Of a DNA stretch of 64,000 nt, positions 8,513-18,382 are shown in pieces. The notes under the pieces were generated by a model, which was not told the DNA's origin, did no database searches, and was given only the letters and a program-made list of their open reading frames with translations. Every line of letters begins with the position of its first letter. Within the stretch, counting starts at the first letter, position 1. The position numbers and the translations under genes were made by a program. This DNA comes from Bradyrhizobium sp. SRS-191 (GTDB taxonomy: Bacteria > Pseudomonadota > Alphaproteobacteria > Rhizobiales > Xanthobacteraceae), in contig NZ_JANBVS010000009.1 of the NCBI RefSeq assembly GCF_024586915.1, forward strand, positions 186,001-250,000, read 5' to 3'.

Positions 8513-9054
8513 AGGCCGTTCGATCCAGAAAAAGCTCTTGGAATATCCCTTGGGAGCGACTACGTTCCCTCCATAGCATCGGCGCAGGCCCCGCTGAGCG
8601 GTATTCATGGAACACCGCCGCGGACAGATGACAGAGAGCCGCGCCGGGCGATTGGTTCCAGAACGCAGATCTGTTGAGCGCGAGAGCCGGATGGCTGCGC
8701 AGCCTACGACTGCAAAGCGAACGAAAGCCTGACTTTGCACTTGAGGTCTTACGCGAAGCAAACTGGGTCGGTCGTGGCGAACCTCGCCCTGGCTGGCTGA
8801 ATGACGTGGTTCGCCGGCCGAACGAGCCGGTGGGTGGGGAACGCGTGTTGAACGCGCTTTTGTCGAGCGAATCGGCTGTCGATCACATCGGCATGGGTCG
8901 GATCTGGCATGTCGGGATCGGCATCGCCCGGACCGGACTGCGCGCCACGCGCCCGGACCGCGGGACGGTATTTCAATACGGCATCGGTATTCTGATGACA
9001 ATCAATGCTCTGACAATCAGTGCTCCTAACGCAGGGTTGGAATAAAGGCAGGAC
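8513..9054. other. 542-bp gap before the DUF4167 gene; no convincing gene
   Basis: Open frames on both strands are short and of abnormal composition. The only structure I see is a 15-bp direct repeat, TGACAATCAATGCTC at 8996-9010 and TGACAATCAGTGCTC at 9011-9025, just ahead of the next gene. The gap probably contains the promoter and a 5' leader for the DUF4167 gene. None of the palindromic repeats that fill other gaps is present. Confidence 0.5.
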
Positions 9055-9909
9055 ATGAGAAACGGTCAAAACAACAAGCGGATGCGCAACCGCAACAACG
9101 GTAACAACAACAATAATAACCGGCGCGGCCAGAATCCTCTGACCAGGGTGTTCGAGTCCAACGGGCCGGACATCAAGATCCGCGGCACTGCCTCCCATGT
9201 GGCCGAAAAATACGTCCAGCTTGCGCGCGACGCCCGCTCCTCGGGCGACCCCGTTGCCGCCGAGAACTACTACCAGCACGCCGAGCACTATTTCCGCCTG
9301 ATTGCCGCTGCCCAGGAGCAGTTCCGTCAGAACCAGCCGCAGCCGCGCGCAGCCGACGATCTGACCGTCGACGATCTCGATGATGACGGCGAGAGCTTCT
9401 CGCATTTCGGTCAGGAGCCGGGCTTCGTTCAGCCTCAACCTCAACCCCAAGCCCAGCCGTTCATGCGCGACCGTGACGGCGGCCAGCGCGAGCGTGGCGA
9501 CAACCAGCAGCCCTATCAGCGCGATCAGCAGCAGCCGCGCGAGCACCGCGAAGCCCGCGAGCACCGTCAGCCCCGCGAGCATCGTGAGCCGAGAGAGCCC
9601 CGCGAGCATCGCGAACCGCGTGAACAGCGCGAGCCGCAGGAGCATCGCGAGCGGGAGCCGCGGGAGCAGCGCGAACGTCCGCAGCCCGCGCAGTATCAGC
9701 CGCAACCTCAGCCCGTCGTCGCAGACAGCGGGGTCGATCGCCTGCCATCCTTCATCACCGGCCCGCAGCCGCAGATCGCCAATGCGCCCGCCGCGTTCGA
9801 AGGTGGCGCCGAGCGTTACCCCCGTCGCCGGCGTCGGCCGCACGGTCCCCGTGCGGAAGCCGCCGTTGCTGCGCCTGCGCCGAGCGAAGATATCAATCCC
9901 GGCGAATGA
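9055..9909 (+). CDS. DUF4167 domain protein with Asn-rich and Glu/Arg/Pro-rich segments
   Basis: A 284-residue alphaproteobacterial DUF4167 protein of unknown function. The N-terminus is basic and Asn-rich (residues 1-25). The conserved domain, about residues 30-95, contains NPLTRVFESNGPDIKIRGTASHVAEKYVQLARDARSSGDPVAAENYYQHAEHYFRLI as its core, read in short parts. The rest is low complexity: Gln/Pro stretches, then about 60 residues of repeated EHREPREP-like units (DNA 9535-9690), then a basic tail RYPRRRRRPHGPR. The composition suggests nucleic-acid or ribosome contact, but this is inference. A good Shine-Dalgarno (AAAGGCAGGA) precedes the ATG, and a strong intrinsic terminator follows at 9935. 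Confidence 0.9.
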   Translation: MRNGQNNKRMRNRNNGNNNNNNRRGQNPLTRVFESNGPDIKIRGTASHVAEKYVQLARDARSSGDPVAAENYYQHAEHYFRLIAAAQEQFRQNQPQPRAADDLTVDDLDDDGESFSHFGQEPGFVQPQPQPQAQPFMRDRDGGQRERGDNQQPYQRDQQQPREHREAREHRQPREHREPREPREHREPREQREPQEHREREPREQRERPQPAQYQPQPQPVVADSGVDRLPSFITGPQPQIANAPAAFEGGAERYPRRRRRPHGPRAEAAVAAPAPSEDINPGE

Positions 9910-9934
9910 CGCTCGCGATTGCGCTTTGACCACA

Positions 9935-9965
9935 CGGGCGGGCCATGAGCCCGCCCGCTTTTTTT
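9935..9965 (+). terminator. Intrinsic terminator after the DUF4167 gene
   Basis: A perfect 9-bp stem, CGGGCGGGC at 9935-9943 and GCCCGCCCG at 9949-9957, closes a five-base loop and is followed by seven T residues at 9959-9965. It lies 26 bp past the stop codon. Confidence 0.9.
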
Positions 9966-10025
9966 ATGCCGGCTTTGCCTTGCATCGGCGCAAGGCTATT
10001 TGGCGTAAGACTCATCACCGCACGA

Positions 10026-10784
10026 CTAATCGCGTCGGTCCTCGCTACCGCGGTTCGAGCCCTGCGCGGACGGCGCCGGCGTCAGCACGGGCTCCAGCCG
10101 CGGGATCAGCCTGATGCGCTCGCGACGTGCCGGGATCACGCGATAAACCTGCTTGGTCGCTTCAACGATATGGACGCCTGCGAACGGCAGCGACAGCGCC
10201 GCGCCGACGCGCTCCCAGGCCATTGCCGATTTCAGGAACCAGCCGCCGACCGGCGGCATGAACAACGCCTCGCCCCAGGCGCTCGGCGTGAACCAGGTCT
10301 GCCGCAGCAACTGCGTGATCTGCGAGCGCGAATAGGGCCGGCCGTGGCCGAACGGCGTGTTGTCGGTCCGCGTCCAGACGCCGCGGCGGTTGGGAATGAC
10401 GATGATCATGCGGCCCGCGGGCGCCAGCACGCGCCAGACCTCGCGCAGCAGCCCGGCCGGATCGTCGGACATTTCCAGCGCATGCACGATCAGGATCCGG
10501 TCGACCGCGGAGTCCGGCAGCGGCAGTGAGAACTCGTCCACCAGCGACGCCAATGTCGGCCGTGCGGTCGGCCATTTCAGCACACCCTGCGCAGCCGGCA
10601 TGAAGGCGATGCAGCGCTCGGAATCCTCACGGAACAGTCCGAGATAGGGTGTGGGATAGCCGATGCCGAGCACGCGCTGCCCGGCCGCGCTCGGCCAGCG
10701 CGCCCGGATGCCGCGGTTGATCAAGAGCCGCGCGACGATCCCCAGGCGTCCCGAATAGAAATTCCTCAGGTCGATCACGTCCAT
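10026..10784 (-). CDS. Class I SAM-dependent methyltransferase domain protein
   Basis: A 252-residue protein with a Methyltransf_11-like fold. The usual glycine motif I is reduced to VLGIGYPTPYLG (about residues 38-50), while the post-motif segment LPLPDSAVDRILIVHALEMSDDPAGLLREVWRVLAPAGRMIIVIPNRRG (about 85-135) is strongly family-like. The remainder, with WTRTDNTPFGHGRPYSRSQI, matches a widespread alphaproteobacterial group of unknown substrate. It is divergent from gloB, with starts about 107 bp apart, a pairing often kept in Rhizobiales. Enzymatic activity is uncertain because motif I is weak. Confidence 0.8.
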   Translation of the reverse strand: MDVIDLRNFYSGRLGIVARLLINRGIRARWPSAAGQRVLGIGYPTPYLGLFREDSERCIAFMPAAQGVLKWPTARPTLASLVDEFSLPLPDSAVDRILIVHALEMSDDPAGLLREVWRVLAPAGRMIIVIPNRRGVWTRTDNTPFGHGRPYSRSQITQLLRQTWFTPSAWGEALFMPPVGGWFLKSAMAWERVGAALSLPFAGVHIVEATKQVYRVIPARRERIRLIPRLEPVLTPAPSAQGSNRGSEDRRD

Positions 10785-10891
10785 GACGTCAATGTATCAT
10801 GCGGACGCGGGCGGTCGCGCGCCCAATATTGCGTTGCGCCTGCAGCGTTAACGCCATATCTCTGCCCGGCAATATCGCCGACGGAGACATC

Positions 10892-11659
10892 ATGGCCGCT
10901 GACATCCGCGTCTTCACCTGTCTGTCCGATAATTTCGGCTACCTGATCCACGATCCCGCGACCGGCGCCACCGCCTCCATCGACGCGCCGGAAGCCGGTC
11001 CGATCGTGCGCCAGCTCGAGGCCGCCGGCTGGACCCTCACCGACATCCTGGTCACACATCATCATCACGACCATGTCGGCGCGGTCGCCGAGCTGAAGCA
11101 GCGCTATGGCTGCCGCGTCGTGGCGCCGCACGACAAGACCACGGCGATCGGCCATGTCGACCTGCGCGTCGCCCATGGCGACGTCGTCAAGATCGGCGAG
11201 CTGCTCGCGCGCGTGCTGGAGACGCCCGGCCATACGCTCGATCACGTGTCCTATGTGTTCGATGCCGACAAGGCAGTGTTCGCCGCCGACACGCTGTTCT
11301 CGATCGGCTGCGGCCGCGTGTTCGAGGGCACCTATCCGATGATGTGGGATTCGCTCTTGAAGCTCCGCACGCTGCCGGACGATTTCAGGCTGTATTGCGG
11401 CCACGAATACACCGCCTCGAACGTCAAGTTCGCGCTGACGGTCGATCCGGACAATGAGGCGCTGAAGGCCCGCGCGGCCGAGGTGACGCGGCTGCGCGCT
11501 GCCAATCAGCCGACCATCCCGGTGCTGCTCGGCGAGGAGAAGCTGGCCAACGTGTTCCTTCGCGCCGACGATCCCGCAGTCGGGATCCGGCTGCGCATGA
11601 AGGGCGCGAGCGCAGAGGACGTGTTCGGCGAGCTGCGCGAGCGCAAGAACAAGTCGTAG
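10892..11659 (+). CDS. gloB: Hydroxyacylglutathione hydrolase (glyoxalase II)
   Basis: A 255-residue metallo-beta-lactamase-fold thioesterase that hydrolyses S-lactoylglutathione to lactate and glutathione in methylglyoxal detoxification. The metal motif THHHHDH is at residues 55-61, with later ligands in ETPGHTLDHVSY, FAADTLFSIGCGR and LYCGHEYTASN. The C-terminal HAGH domain with LAANVFLR-type sequence (here LANVFLRADDP) is intact. ATG 10892, preceded by GGAGA, gives the family N-terminus MAADIRVFTCLSDNFGYLI; the upstream in-frame 31 residues are not conserved-looking. The cupin gene follows after 14 bp and is probably co-transcribed. Confidence 0.95.
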   Translation: MAADIRVFTCLSDNFGYLIHDPATGATASIDAPEAGPIVRQLEAAGWTLTDILVTHHHHDHVGAVAELKQRYGCRVVAPHDKTTAIGHVDLRVAHGDVVKIGELLARVLETPGHTLDHVSYVFDADKAVFAADTLFSIGCGRVFEGTYPMMWDSLLKLRTLPDDFRLYCGHEYTASNVKFALTVDPDNEALKARAAEVTRLRAANQPTIPVLLGEEKLANVFLRADDPAVGIRLRMKGASAEDVFGELRERKNKS

Positions 11660-11673
11660 GACGCATCACGCCC

Positions 11674-12108
11674 ATGACCGCGCTCTCCGCAGCCGACATC
11701 ATCGCGCGCCTCGATCTCCAGCCGCACCCGGAGGGCGGACATTTTCGCGAGACGTTTCGCGACACGGTCGTCGATGCGTCCGGGCGTGCGGCATCGACCT
11801 TGATCTATTTCCTGCTCGCGCGCGGCGAGCGCTCGCATTGGCACCGGGTCGATGCGGTCGAGACCTGGCACTACTATGCCGGAGCGCCGCTGTTGCTGCG
11901 CATCGCTGGCAGCGGCGAAGCGCCGCAGACGACGACGCTCGGCATCGACCTCATGGCCGGCCAGCAGCCGCAGGCGGTGGTCCCCACTCACGCATGGCAA
12001 ACGGCCGAGAGCACCGGCGACTGGACTCTCGTCGGCTGCACGGTGGCGCCGGGATTCGACTTTGCGGGATTCGAGCTCGCGCCTCCCGGTTGGGAGCCGC
12101 CCGTTTAG
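11674..12108 (+). CDS. Cupin superfamily (DUF985/cupin_5) protein
   Basis: A 144-residue single cupin barrel. It begins ADIIARLDLQPHPEGGHFRETFRD, has STLIYFLLARGERSHWHRVDAVETWHYYAGAPL as the first cupin motif, and ends with DWTLVGCTVAPGFDFAGFELA, which is the standard DUF985 pattern. The substrate is unknown for the family. It begins 14 bp after gloB and probably shares its transcript. A 48-bp imperfect palindrome overlaps its stop codon. Confidence 0.88.
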   Translation: MTALSAADIIARLDLQPHPEGGHFRETFRDTVVDASGRAASTLIYFLLARGERSHWHRVDAVETWHYYAGAPLLLRIAGSGEAPQTTTLGIDLMAGQQPQAVVPTHAWQTAESTGDWTLVGCTVAPGFDFAGFELAPPGWEPPV

Positions 12109-12155
12109 AGCATGATCCGGAAAAGTGGAAACCGGTTTTCCGAAAGATCATGCTC
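12108..12155. repeat. 48-bp imperfect palindrome between convergent genes
   Basis: GAGCATGATC at the left pairs with GATCATGCTC at the right; inside, CCGGAAAA and TTTTCCG also pair, so the whole element folds. It lies between the cupin gene and the convergent GGDEF-EAL gene and may act as a bidirectional transcript end. I have the impression that this motif is common in Bradyrhizobium genomes, which a search would settle. Confidence 0.7.
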
Positions 12156-12182
12156 GAACAAGAGATCAGATCATAATCTCGT

Positions 12183-14195
12183 TCAAGCGCTCGCACCGGC
12201 CAGCTTGGCGCCGGCGGGCTCGGCGAAGCGCTGACGCTCTCGGGCGAGAAAGCCGAAGACTGCGTCAGCCGGCATCGGCTCGGCGAAGTAATAGCCCTGG
12301 ATGTAGTCGGCCCCCAGGCAGCGCAGGCTGTCGAGCTGCTCCTGCGTTTCGACGCCTTCGACGACGCAGGAAATCTCCATGTCGGCGCACAGGCCGGTCA
12401 GCGACTTGATGATCTTGTGGCTGACCGGATTGGCGTTGACGTCGCGCACGAAGCTGCGGTCGACCTTGAGCTTGTCGAGCGGCAGCCGGTGGACGTGGCT
12501 GAGCGACGAATAGCCGGTGCCGAAATCGTCCAGCGAGATGCCGCAGCCGATCGCCTTCAACGCCGCGATCGACTCCTCGGCGCGGGCGAAATCGAAGGTG
12601 ACGGCGGTCTCGGTGATCTCGAACTCGATGCGGCGCGGCGGAACGCCGCTGGCCTGAATGATGGCGATCAGCGGCAAGATGCCTTCCGGCGAACAGATAT
12701 CGTGCGCCGAGAGGTTGAACGACATCTGGATGTCGTCGGGCCACATCCGTGCCGCGGCCAAGGCCTTCACCAGGAGAACGCGGGTGAGGCTGCGGATGAC
12801 GCCGATCCGCTCGGCGGCCGGAATGAAGCTGGAGGGCGTCACGACGCCCAGCTTCGGACTGTGCCAGCGCGCCAGCACCTCGAAGCCGGTGGTGCGCGCG
12901 TTCGCAGCATCCATGATCGGCTGGAACACGAGCTCCATTTCGGACTCGAAATCCGCCGTGCGCAGCAGATGCTCGATCACGCTGCGGCTGCGTATCTCGG
13001 CCTCGAGCTCGGTCGAGAAGATGATCGCCTGGCCGCGCGCGCGGCGCTTGGCATGGTACAGCGCGTAGTCAGCGCATTCATAGAGCGCATCCGCCGCCAT
13101 CGCCGAGCGCGGATACATCGCAAAGCCGGTCGAGCAGGACAGACCGGTATGCGTGGTGTCGAACTGATAGGGCAGCTTGATGAGATCGGTGATCTCGCGC
13201 CCGAGCGTCAGCAGATCCGCATCGGTCGGATTGCCGACGACGATGAGGCCGAACTCGTCGCCGCCGAGGCGCGCCAGATGGACCTGGGCTCCGCGGGTCT
13301 CGCAGACATCGCGAACGCGGCGTGCCGCTTCCATCAGCACGCGGTCGCCGACCGTATGCCCATAGGTGTCATTAATCGGCTTGAAGCCGTCGAGATCGAT
13401 GATGCCGACAGCAAGCCGCGTGCCGTCGCGCTCGGCCTCGGCAAAGGCGGACGTGAGCTCGGAGAAGAAGCGGCGCCGGTTGGGAAGATCGGTCAGCGAA
13501 TCCAGATTGGCCAGCCGGAAGTTCTCATCCGACAGCGCCTGCGTCGCAGCCTGCTCGGCCAGCAATGACTTGCGGCTTGCGACCAGCGCAGCGAAGTCGC
13601 GGTAATAGATGAACAGCACCGTCACCATCGCGCCCGAGACGAGCAGCTGATTAACCGCGATCGCGCGCAGCGCGGGGACGCCGGTCGACATGAAGAAGAT
13701 CACGTAGGGGACGATCACGACCAGCGTCACGATCAGCGCGGCCGAACGCAGATGCATCAGGCAGAAGATGATGCCGATCACCGTCACGGCCATGTAGAAT
13801 GCGACCTGGCCCTTGGCGAACGGATCGCCATAGGGAAACAGCGCGAACGACCAGACCACGAACAGCGCGCCGATCGGCCCGGCGATCCGGTTGGTGACGC
13901 GCAGATTGCGCAGCACCTCGGCGTCGCTGCTCAGCACCTCGCCCTGTCGCAACCACCACAGCATGCGAACGCCGGTGATCGTCGACAGCAGAGCCGGCAC
14001 CGACACCGTCAGCCATGTCGGCGCCAACGGCAGGAACGTATATGCAAGCGCGAGACTGTTGGTGATCAGGATGAAATAGAGCAGCGGCACCTGCTTGGAG
14101 AAGGCCTGGAATTGCGCGCGCGTCAGCTCGGGATTGTCGGCGGGAACGCGAAACAACTGCCCCGCGCGGGCCATATAATGTCTCACGTCCGGCAT
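12183..14195 (-). CDS. Membrane GGDEF-EAL cyclic-di-GMP protein
   Basis: About 670 residues. The N-terminal third has about six membrane spans (for example LLYFILITNSLALAYTFLPL and VAFYMAVTVIGIIFCLMHL), followed by a diguanylate cyclase domain with the intact signature LGGDEFG, then a phosphodiesterase domain in which the EAL motif reads EVL (TGFEVLARW) and the metal and catalytic segments DDFGTGYSSL, LDKLKVDRSFV and VVEGVET are kept. Both making and degrading cyclic di-GMP therefore look possible. The frame is open to 14339, but the first 48 residues lack family character; I start at the Met of MPDVRHYMARAGQLF, with 14219 and 14174 as alternatives. It stands alone, convergent with the gloB-cupin pair. 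Confidence 0.88.
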   Translation of the reverse strand: MPDVRHYMARAGQLFRVPADNPELTRAQFQAFSKQVPLLYFILITNSLALAYTFLPLAPTWLTVSVPALLSTITGVRMLWWLRQGEVLSSDAEVLRNLRVTNRIAGPIGALFVVWSFALFPYGDPFAKGQVAFYMAVTVIGIIFCLMHLRSAALIVTLVVIVPYVIFFMSTGVPALRAIAVNQLLVSGAMVTVLFIYYRDFAALVASRKSLLAEQAATQALSDENFRLANLDSLTDLPNRRRFFSELTSAFAEAERDGTRLAVGIIDLDGFKPINDTYGHTVGDRVLMEAARRVRDVCETRGAQVHLARLGGDEFGLIVVGNPTDADLLTLGREITDLIKLPYQFDTTHTGLSCSTGFAMYPRSAMAADALYECADYALYHAKRRARGQAIIFSTELEAEIRSRSVIEHLLRTADFESEMELVFQPIMDAANARTTGFEVLARWHSPKLGVVTPSSFIPAAERIGVIRSLTRVLLVKALAAARMWPDDIQMSFNLSAHDICSPEGILPLIAIIQASGVPPRRIEFEITETAVTFDFARAEESIAALKAIGCGISLDDFGTGYSSLSHVHRLPLDKLKVDRSFVRDVNANPVSHKIIKSLTGLCADMEISCVVEGVETQEQLDSLRCLGADYIQGYYFAEPMPADAVFGFLARERQRFAEPAGAKLAGASA

Positions 14196-14382
14196 TCGCC
14201 GCCCCGTTGTCAGCACCATTGCGGGCAAAGTCTCGCGCATCACCGGTAAAGGCTGGGTTAGGTGCAGACGGCGCCAAGCTCCAATCGGCGGTTGCAAGCT
14301 ACCAGCAAGCGGCCGCACCGGCTCCCGGGTTAAGCGCACATCAAGGATAACGCGCGTTCGCCATGCCGTTCCGAGCGCGCCG

Positions 14383-15255
14383 TCAGCGCCGGCGCAACAG
14401 GAACATGTCCTTCGCCGCGACGAGGCCGCCGCCCGCGATCAGCAAAGCCGCGACCGCGATGGCGGCGCTCGGCCGGGCATAGCCGGCGACGATCAGGAAC
14501 GCGGTCGACAGTAGCGGCGTCGCATAGGATGCCGCCCCGAGCACGCGAATGTCGCCGCGCTTCATCCCGATGTCCCACGCGTAGAAGGCCGCACCGACCG
14601 GGCCGATGCCGAGCCCGGCAACGGCCAGCCACTGTGTCGCATCGTCTGGCCAGACCGTATGCTCGACGGCCAGATGGACCAACGCAGCGAGCGCGGATGT
14701 GGCGAGACAGAATCCCGCGACGGCATCGGTGGGCACCGCCTTCAGACGGCGCGACAGCACCGAGTAGATCGCCCACACGAAGGCCGCGACGAACGCCGCG
14801 AAGAGCCCCGGGAGCTGGCTGGCTGCGAAGCTCGCGCCATTGCCGATCAACAACAGCGCCGTGCCGACGAGCCCGAGCGCGGCGCCGATCACGTGATGAA
14901 GCGCGAGCCGCTCGCCGGGCAGGAAGGCCGAGAACAGCACGATCAACAGCGGCCAGAGATAGTTCAGCAGGCCGGCTTCCGCAGGCGGAGCAAAGCGCAG
15001 TGCCAGGAAATACAGCGCGTGATAGCCGAACAGGCCGCCGACGCCGACGACCCACGCCATCGCCGGCTGCCGCAGCACCTGCGACACATTGCCCCGCTGC
15101 AGGACAGTCAGCATGCCGACGATGCCGCCCACCGCAAAGGTCATCGCGGCGAGCTGAAATGCGGGGATGGCACCGGTGGCCACCGTCAGCAGGGCGAGCA
15201 GCGACCACATCAGAATCGCAGTCAGGCCAATGAGGGTCGCGGTACGCTGGGACAT
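14383..15255 (-). CDS. DMT-family (EamA) exporter, YddG-like
   Basis: A 290-residue drug/metabolite transporter with ten predicted membrane spans in two EamA repeats. The start TLIGLTAILMWSLLALLTVATGAIPAFQLAAMTFAVGG resembles the aromatic amino-acid exporter YddG, so amino-acid or related metabolite efflux is the likely role; the substrate is not proven. I prefer the Met at 15255 (MSQRTATLIGL) to the upstream one at 15297, because the latter adds 14 polar residues unlike the family. It stands alone on the minus strand. Confidence 0.85.
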   Translation of the reverse strand: MSQRTATLIGLTAILMWSLLALLTVATGAIPAFQLAAMTFAVGGIVGMLTVLQRGNVSQVLRQPAMAWVVGVGGLFGYHALYFLALRFAPPAEAGLLNYLWPLLIVLFSAFLPGERLALHHVIGAALGLVGTALLLIGNGASFAASQLPGLFAAFVAAFVWAIYSVLSRRLKAVPTDAVAGFCLATSALAALVHLAVEHTVWPDDATQWLAVAGLGIGPVGAAFYAWDIGMKRGDIRVLGAASYATPLLSTAFLIVAGYARPSAAIAVAALLIAGGGLVAAKDMFLLRRR

Positions 15256-15365
15256 CAGCCGGTCGTGGGCGGGCGAAAGCACGTCATCCGCGCTCAATAG
15301 CGAATCCCGATCGCTTCGTCGCCATCGGTTTGCGCCACAATCGTCAAAATCGAGATGCGCCTCGG

Positions 15366-15668
15366 CTAGTCTAGATCGTCATGTCGGGAGCGCACGCGAA
15401 CGGGCAAGCGCTGGACGAACATGGTGGGCAACTGCTCGAAATCCGGCGCATAGCCGCCATCGCGATAGTCCCGTTCGGTGATCCGGCGATAGGTCTTACC
15501 ATCAGTGACGGTGACTGTCTCAGCGCCTCCATCGAGGCCTTTGTGGCGATGGAGGCCGCGAAAAGCCCCCTCGCCCGGGTGTGGCGTTACGACAACCTGG
15601 GCGACGGCCGATTCGCCGATGAGTGAAACTGCCGCAACGACTGCCAACCACGGAAATGGAAGCCTCAC
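15366..15668 (-). CDS. Small secreted protein of unknown function
   Basis: About 100 residues. With the GTG start at 15668 it begins MRLPFPWLAVVAAVSLIGESAVAQ, a plausible signal peptide with cleavage after AVA. The mature part is short and polar, containing TVTVTDGKTYRRITERDYRDGG and ending in an Arg/Asp-rich tail. I do not recognise a family. The frame continues up to a TTG at 15695. A competing ORF on the other strand (15381-15626) is less protein-like. The gene is monocistronic, downstream of phbB on the same strand. Confidence 0.5.
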   Translation of the reverse strand: MRLPFPWLAVVAAVSLIGESAVAQVVVTPHPGEGAFRGLHRHKGLDGGAETVTVTDGKTYRRITERDYRDGGYAPDFEQLPTMFVQRLPVRVRSRHDDLD

Positions 15669-15825
15669 CGCGTCACGCCTCTGCGAGTAGAACAACGAGC
15701 ATCATTCGACAAAGATAAAAGCCTGGATGCGCGACCGCATCCAGGCAGCAGAACGGTTCAGGTCCAAGCCAACATCGCAGGTCGGAGCGCAATGTGTGGC
15801 GGCGCGCCAATATCACGCCAGCGTA

Positions 15826-16551
15826 TCACGCCATGTACTGGCCGCCATTGACCGACAGGGTCGAGCCGGTGATGGCGCCGGCTTCGTCGGCGGCGAGGAA
15901 CACGACGGTGCGCGCGATCTCCTCGGGCTCGCCGAGTCGGCCGACCGGAATCAGCGGCAGGATCGACTTCTCCAGCACCTCCTTCGGCACGGCCTGCACC
16001 ATCTCGGTGTTGATGTAGCCGGGGCAGATCACGTTGACGGTGATGCCGGCCTTCGCGGTCTCCAGCGCCAGCGCCTTGGTGAAGCCGATGTCGCCCGCTT
16101 TCGCGGCGGAGTAGTTGACCTGGCCGAATTGTCCCTTTTGGCCGTTGATCGACGAGATGTTGATGATGCGGCCGAATTTGCGCGCGCGCATGCCCTCGAT
16201 GATCGGGCGGGTCATGTTGAACAGCGAGCCGAGATTGGTGTTGATGACGGCGCTCCACTGCTCCAGCGTCATCTTGTGGAAGGCCGTATCGCGCGTGATG
16301 CCGGCATTGTTGATCAGCACGTCGATCGGCCCGAGCTCGGCTTCGACCTTCTTGATCCCCTCGGAGCAGGCCTCGAACGAGCTCACGTCCCATTTGTAGA
16401 CGGGGATCTCGGTCTCACTTTTGAACTTCTCCGCCGCGGCATCGTTGCCGCCGTAATTCGCCGCGACCTTGTATCCTGCCGCCTTCAGCGCCTTGCTGAT
16501 CGCCGCACCGATACCGCGCGTCCCCCCCGTCACCAACGCCACACGTGCCAT
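15826..16551 (-). CDS. phbB: Acetoacetyl-CoA reductase
   Basis: A 241-residue short-chain dehydrogenase that reduces acetoacetyl-CoA to (R)-3-hydroxybutyryl-CoA with NADPH for polyhydroxybutyrate synthesis. The cofactor motif GGTRGIG is at residues 9-15, NNAG at 81-84 and the catalytic set Ser134, Tyr147, Lys151 in NISSINGQKGQFGQVNYSAAK. The GQKGQFGQVNYSAAKAG segment is specific to PhbB/PhaB. The frame runs upstream to 16668, but ATG 16551 yields the standard 241-residue protein and is preceded by GGAAGGA. phbA lies upstream on the same strand, with a terminator between them, so phbB seems to have its own promoter in 16552-16730. Confidence 0.96.
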   Translation of the reverse strand: MARVALVTGGTRGIGAAISKALKAAGYKVAANYGGNDAAAEKFKSETEIPVYKWDVSSFEACSEGIKKVEAELGPIDVLINNAGITRDTAFHKMTLEQWSAVINTNLGSLFNMTRPIIEGMRARKFGRIINISSINGQKGQFGQVNYSAAKAGDIGFTKALALETAKAGITVNVICPGYINTEMVQAVPKEVLEKSILPLIPVGRLGEPEEIARTVVFLAADEAGAITGSTLSVNGGQYMA

Positions 16552-16731
16552 GTCGAATCCTTCCCTCGATGACTGTTCGTACGACGACAACCTCTGGATG
16601 TCGACGTACCGACCTGTTGTTTTTGGATCATGTCCGCCCTTGCGGCAATCAGCTTGCCGCCCAGACATCCATGGTCGTTCAACTCCGTTTTTTTAGTGGT
16701 CGATTATGCGGCGTGTTTGACGGACATCAAG

Positions 16732-16762
16732 AACAAAACGCCCGGCGAGATCGCCGGGCGTT
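16732..16762 (-). terminator. Intrinsic terminator after phbA
   Basis: On the minus strand AACGCCCGGCGA pairs with TCGCCGGGCGTT, a 12-bp perfect palindrome arm followed by TTGTTC. It is 61 bp beyond the phbA stop and upstream of phbB, implying separate transcripts for the two genes or attenuation of read-through. Confidence 0.8.
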
Positions 16763-16823
16763 GATCTTTAGTTGAGCTGCAGGAGATTGCGAGACTGAAC
16801 GGTTCGCAATCAGTGCCGCGTTT

Positions 16824-18002
<1,179 letters not shown>

Positions 18003-18184
18003 GGGCATCTCCTGAGGTTCTTGATCTTGGGTGTGAAGGCGAGGCTTGAGAGCGTGGGCGATTTGAGACGAAAGCGAATATCTCAGTTCATGGTTGTGCC
18101 GGCCGTCCGCAAGCCCCGGCTGGGCGGGCGCAACCTTCGCCGATCATCCTGTTAACGTCGTTGCGACATGTCAATCGGCGGCAC

Positions 18185-18221
18185 CCGCAATTCCTGTTGC
18201 GGCGCACGCAAATTGGTGCGC
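18185..18221. promoter_or_regulatory. Two adjacent inverted repeats in the phbA-phaR intergenic region, candidate PhaR operator
   Basis: CCGCAA-N6-TTGCGG occupies 18185-18202 and GCGCAC-N8-GTGCGC occupies 18202-18221. Both lie between the divergent phbA and phaR starts. PhaR proteins are known to bind TGC/GCA-rich inverted repeats and to control their own gene. Assigning these as the site is inference. Confidence 0.4.
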
Positions 18222-18382
18222 TTGGCCGTTTCATGGGCAAGATTTCTGCTGCGGGATTAACCGTTCCGCACAAAACCGTAGCCGAACTCGCTCGAAAGTG
18301 ATTACGTTATTGCATTGCGTAGCTCTTCGCCCCCGCGGCAGCGCCGCAGGGTTCCCTGTTCTCGGTTTGCATGTGTGAGCTC

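Noticed and set aside
8495..9045. ORFs on both strands of the gap before the DUF4167 gene (168 and 123 residues)
   Set aside because: Neither has a good ribosome site, protein-like composition or a recognisable domain; one overlaps the end of prmC.
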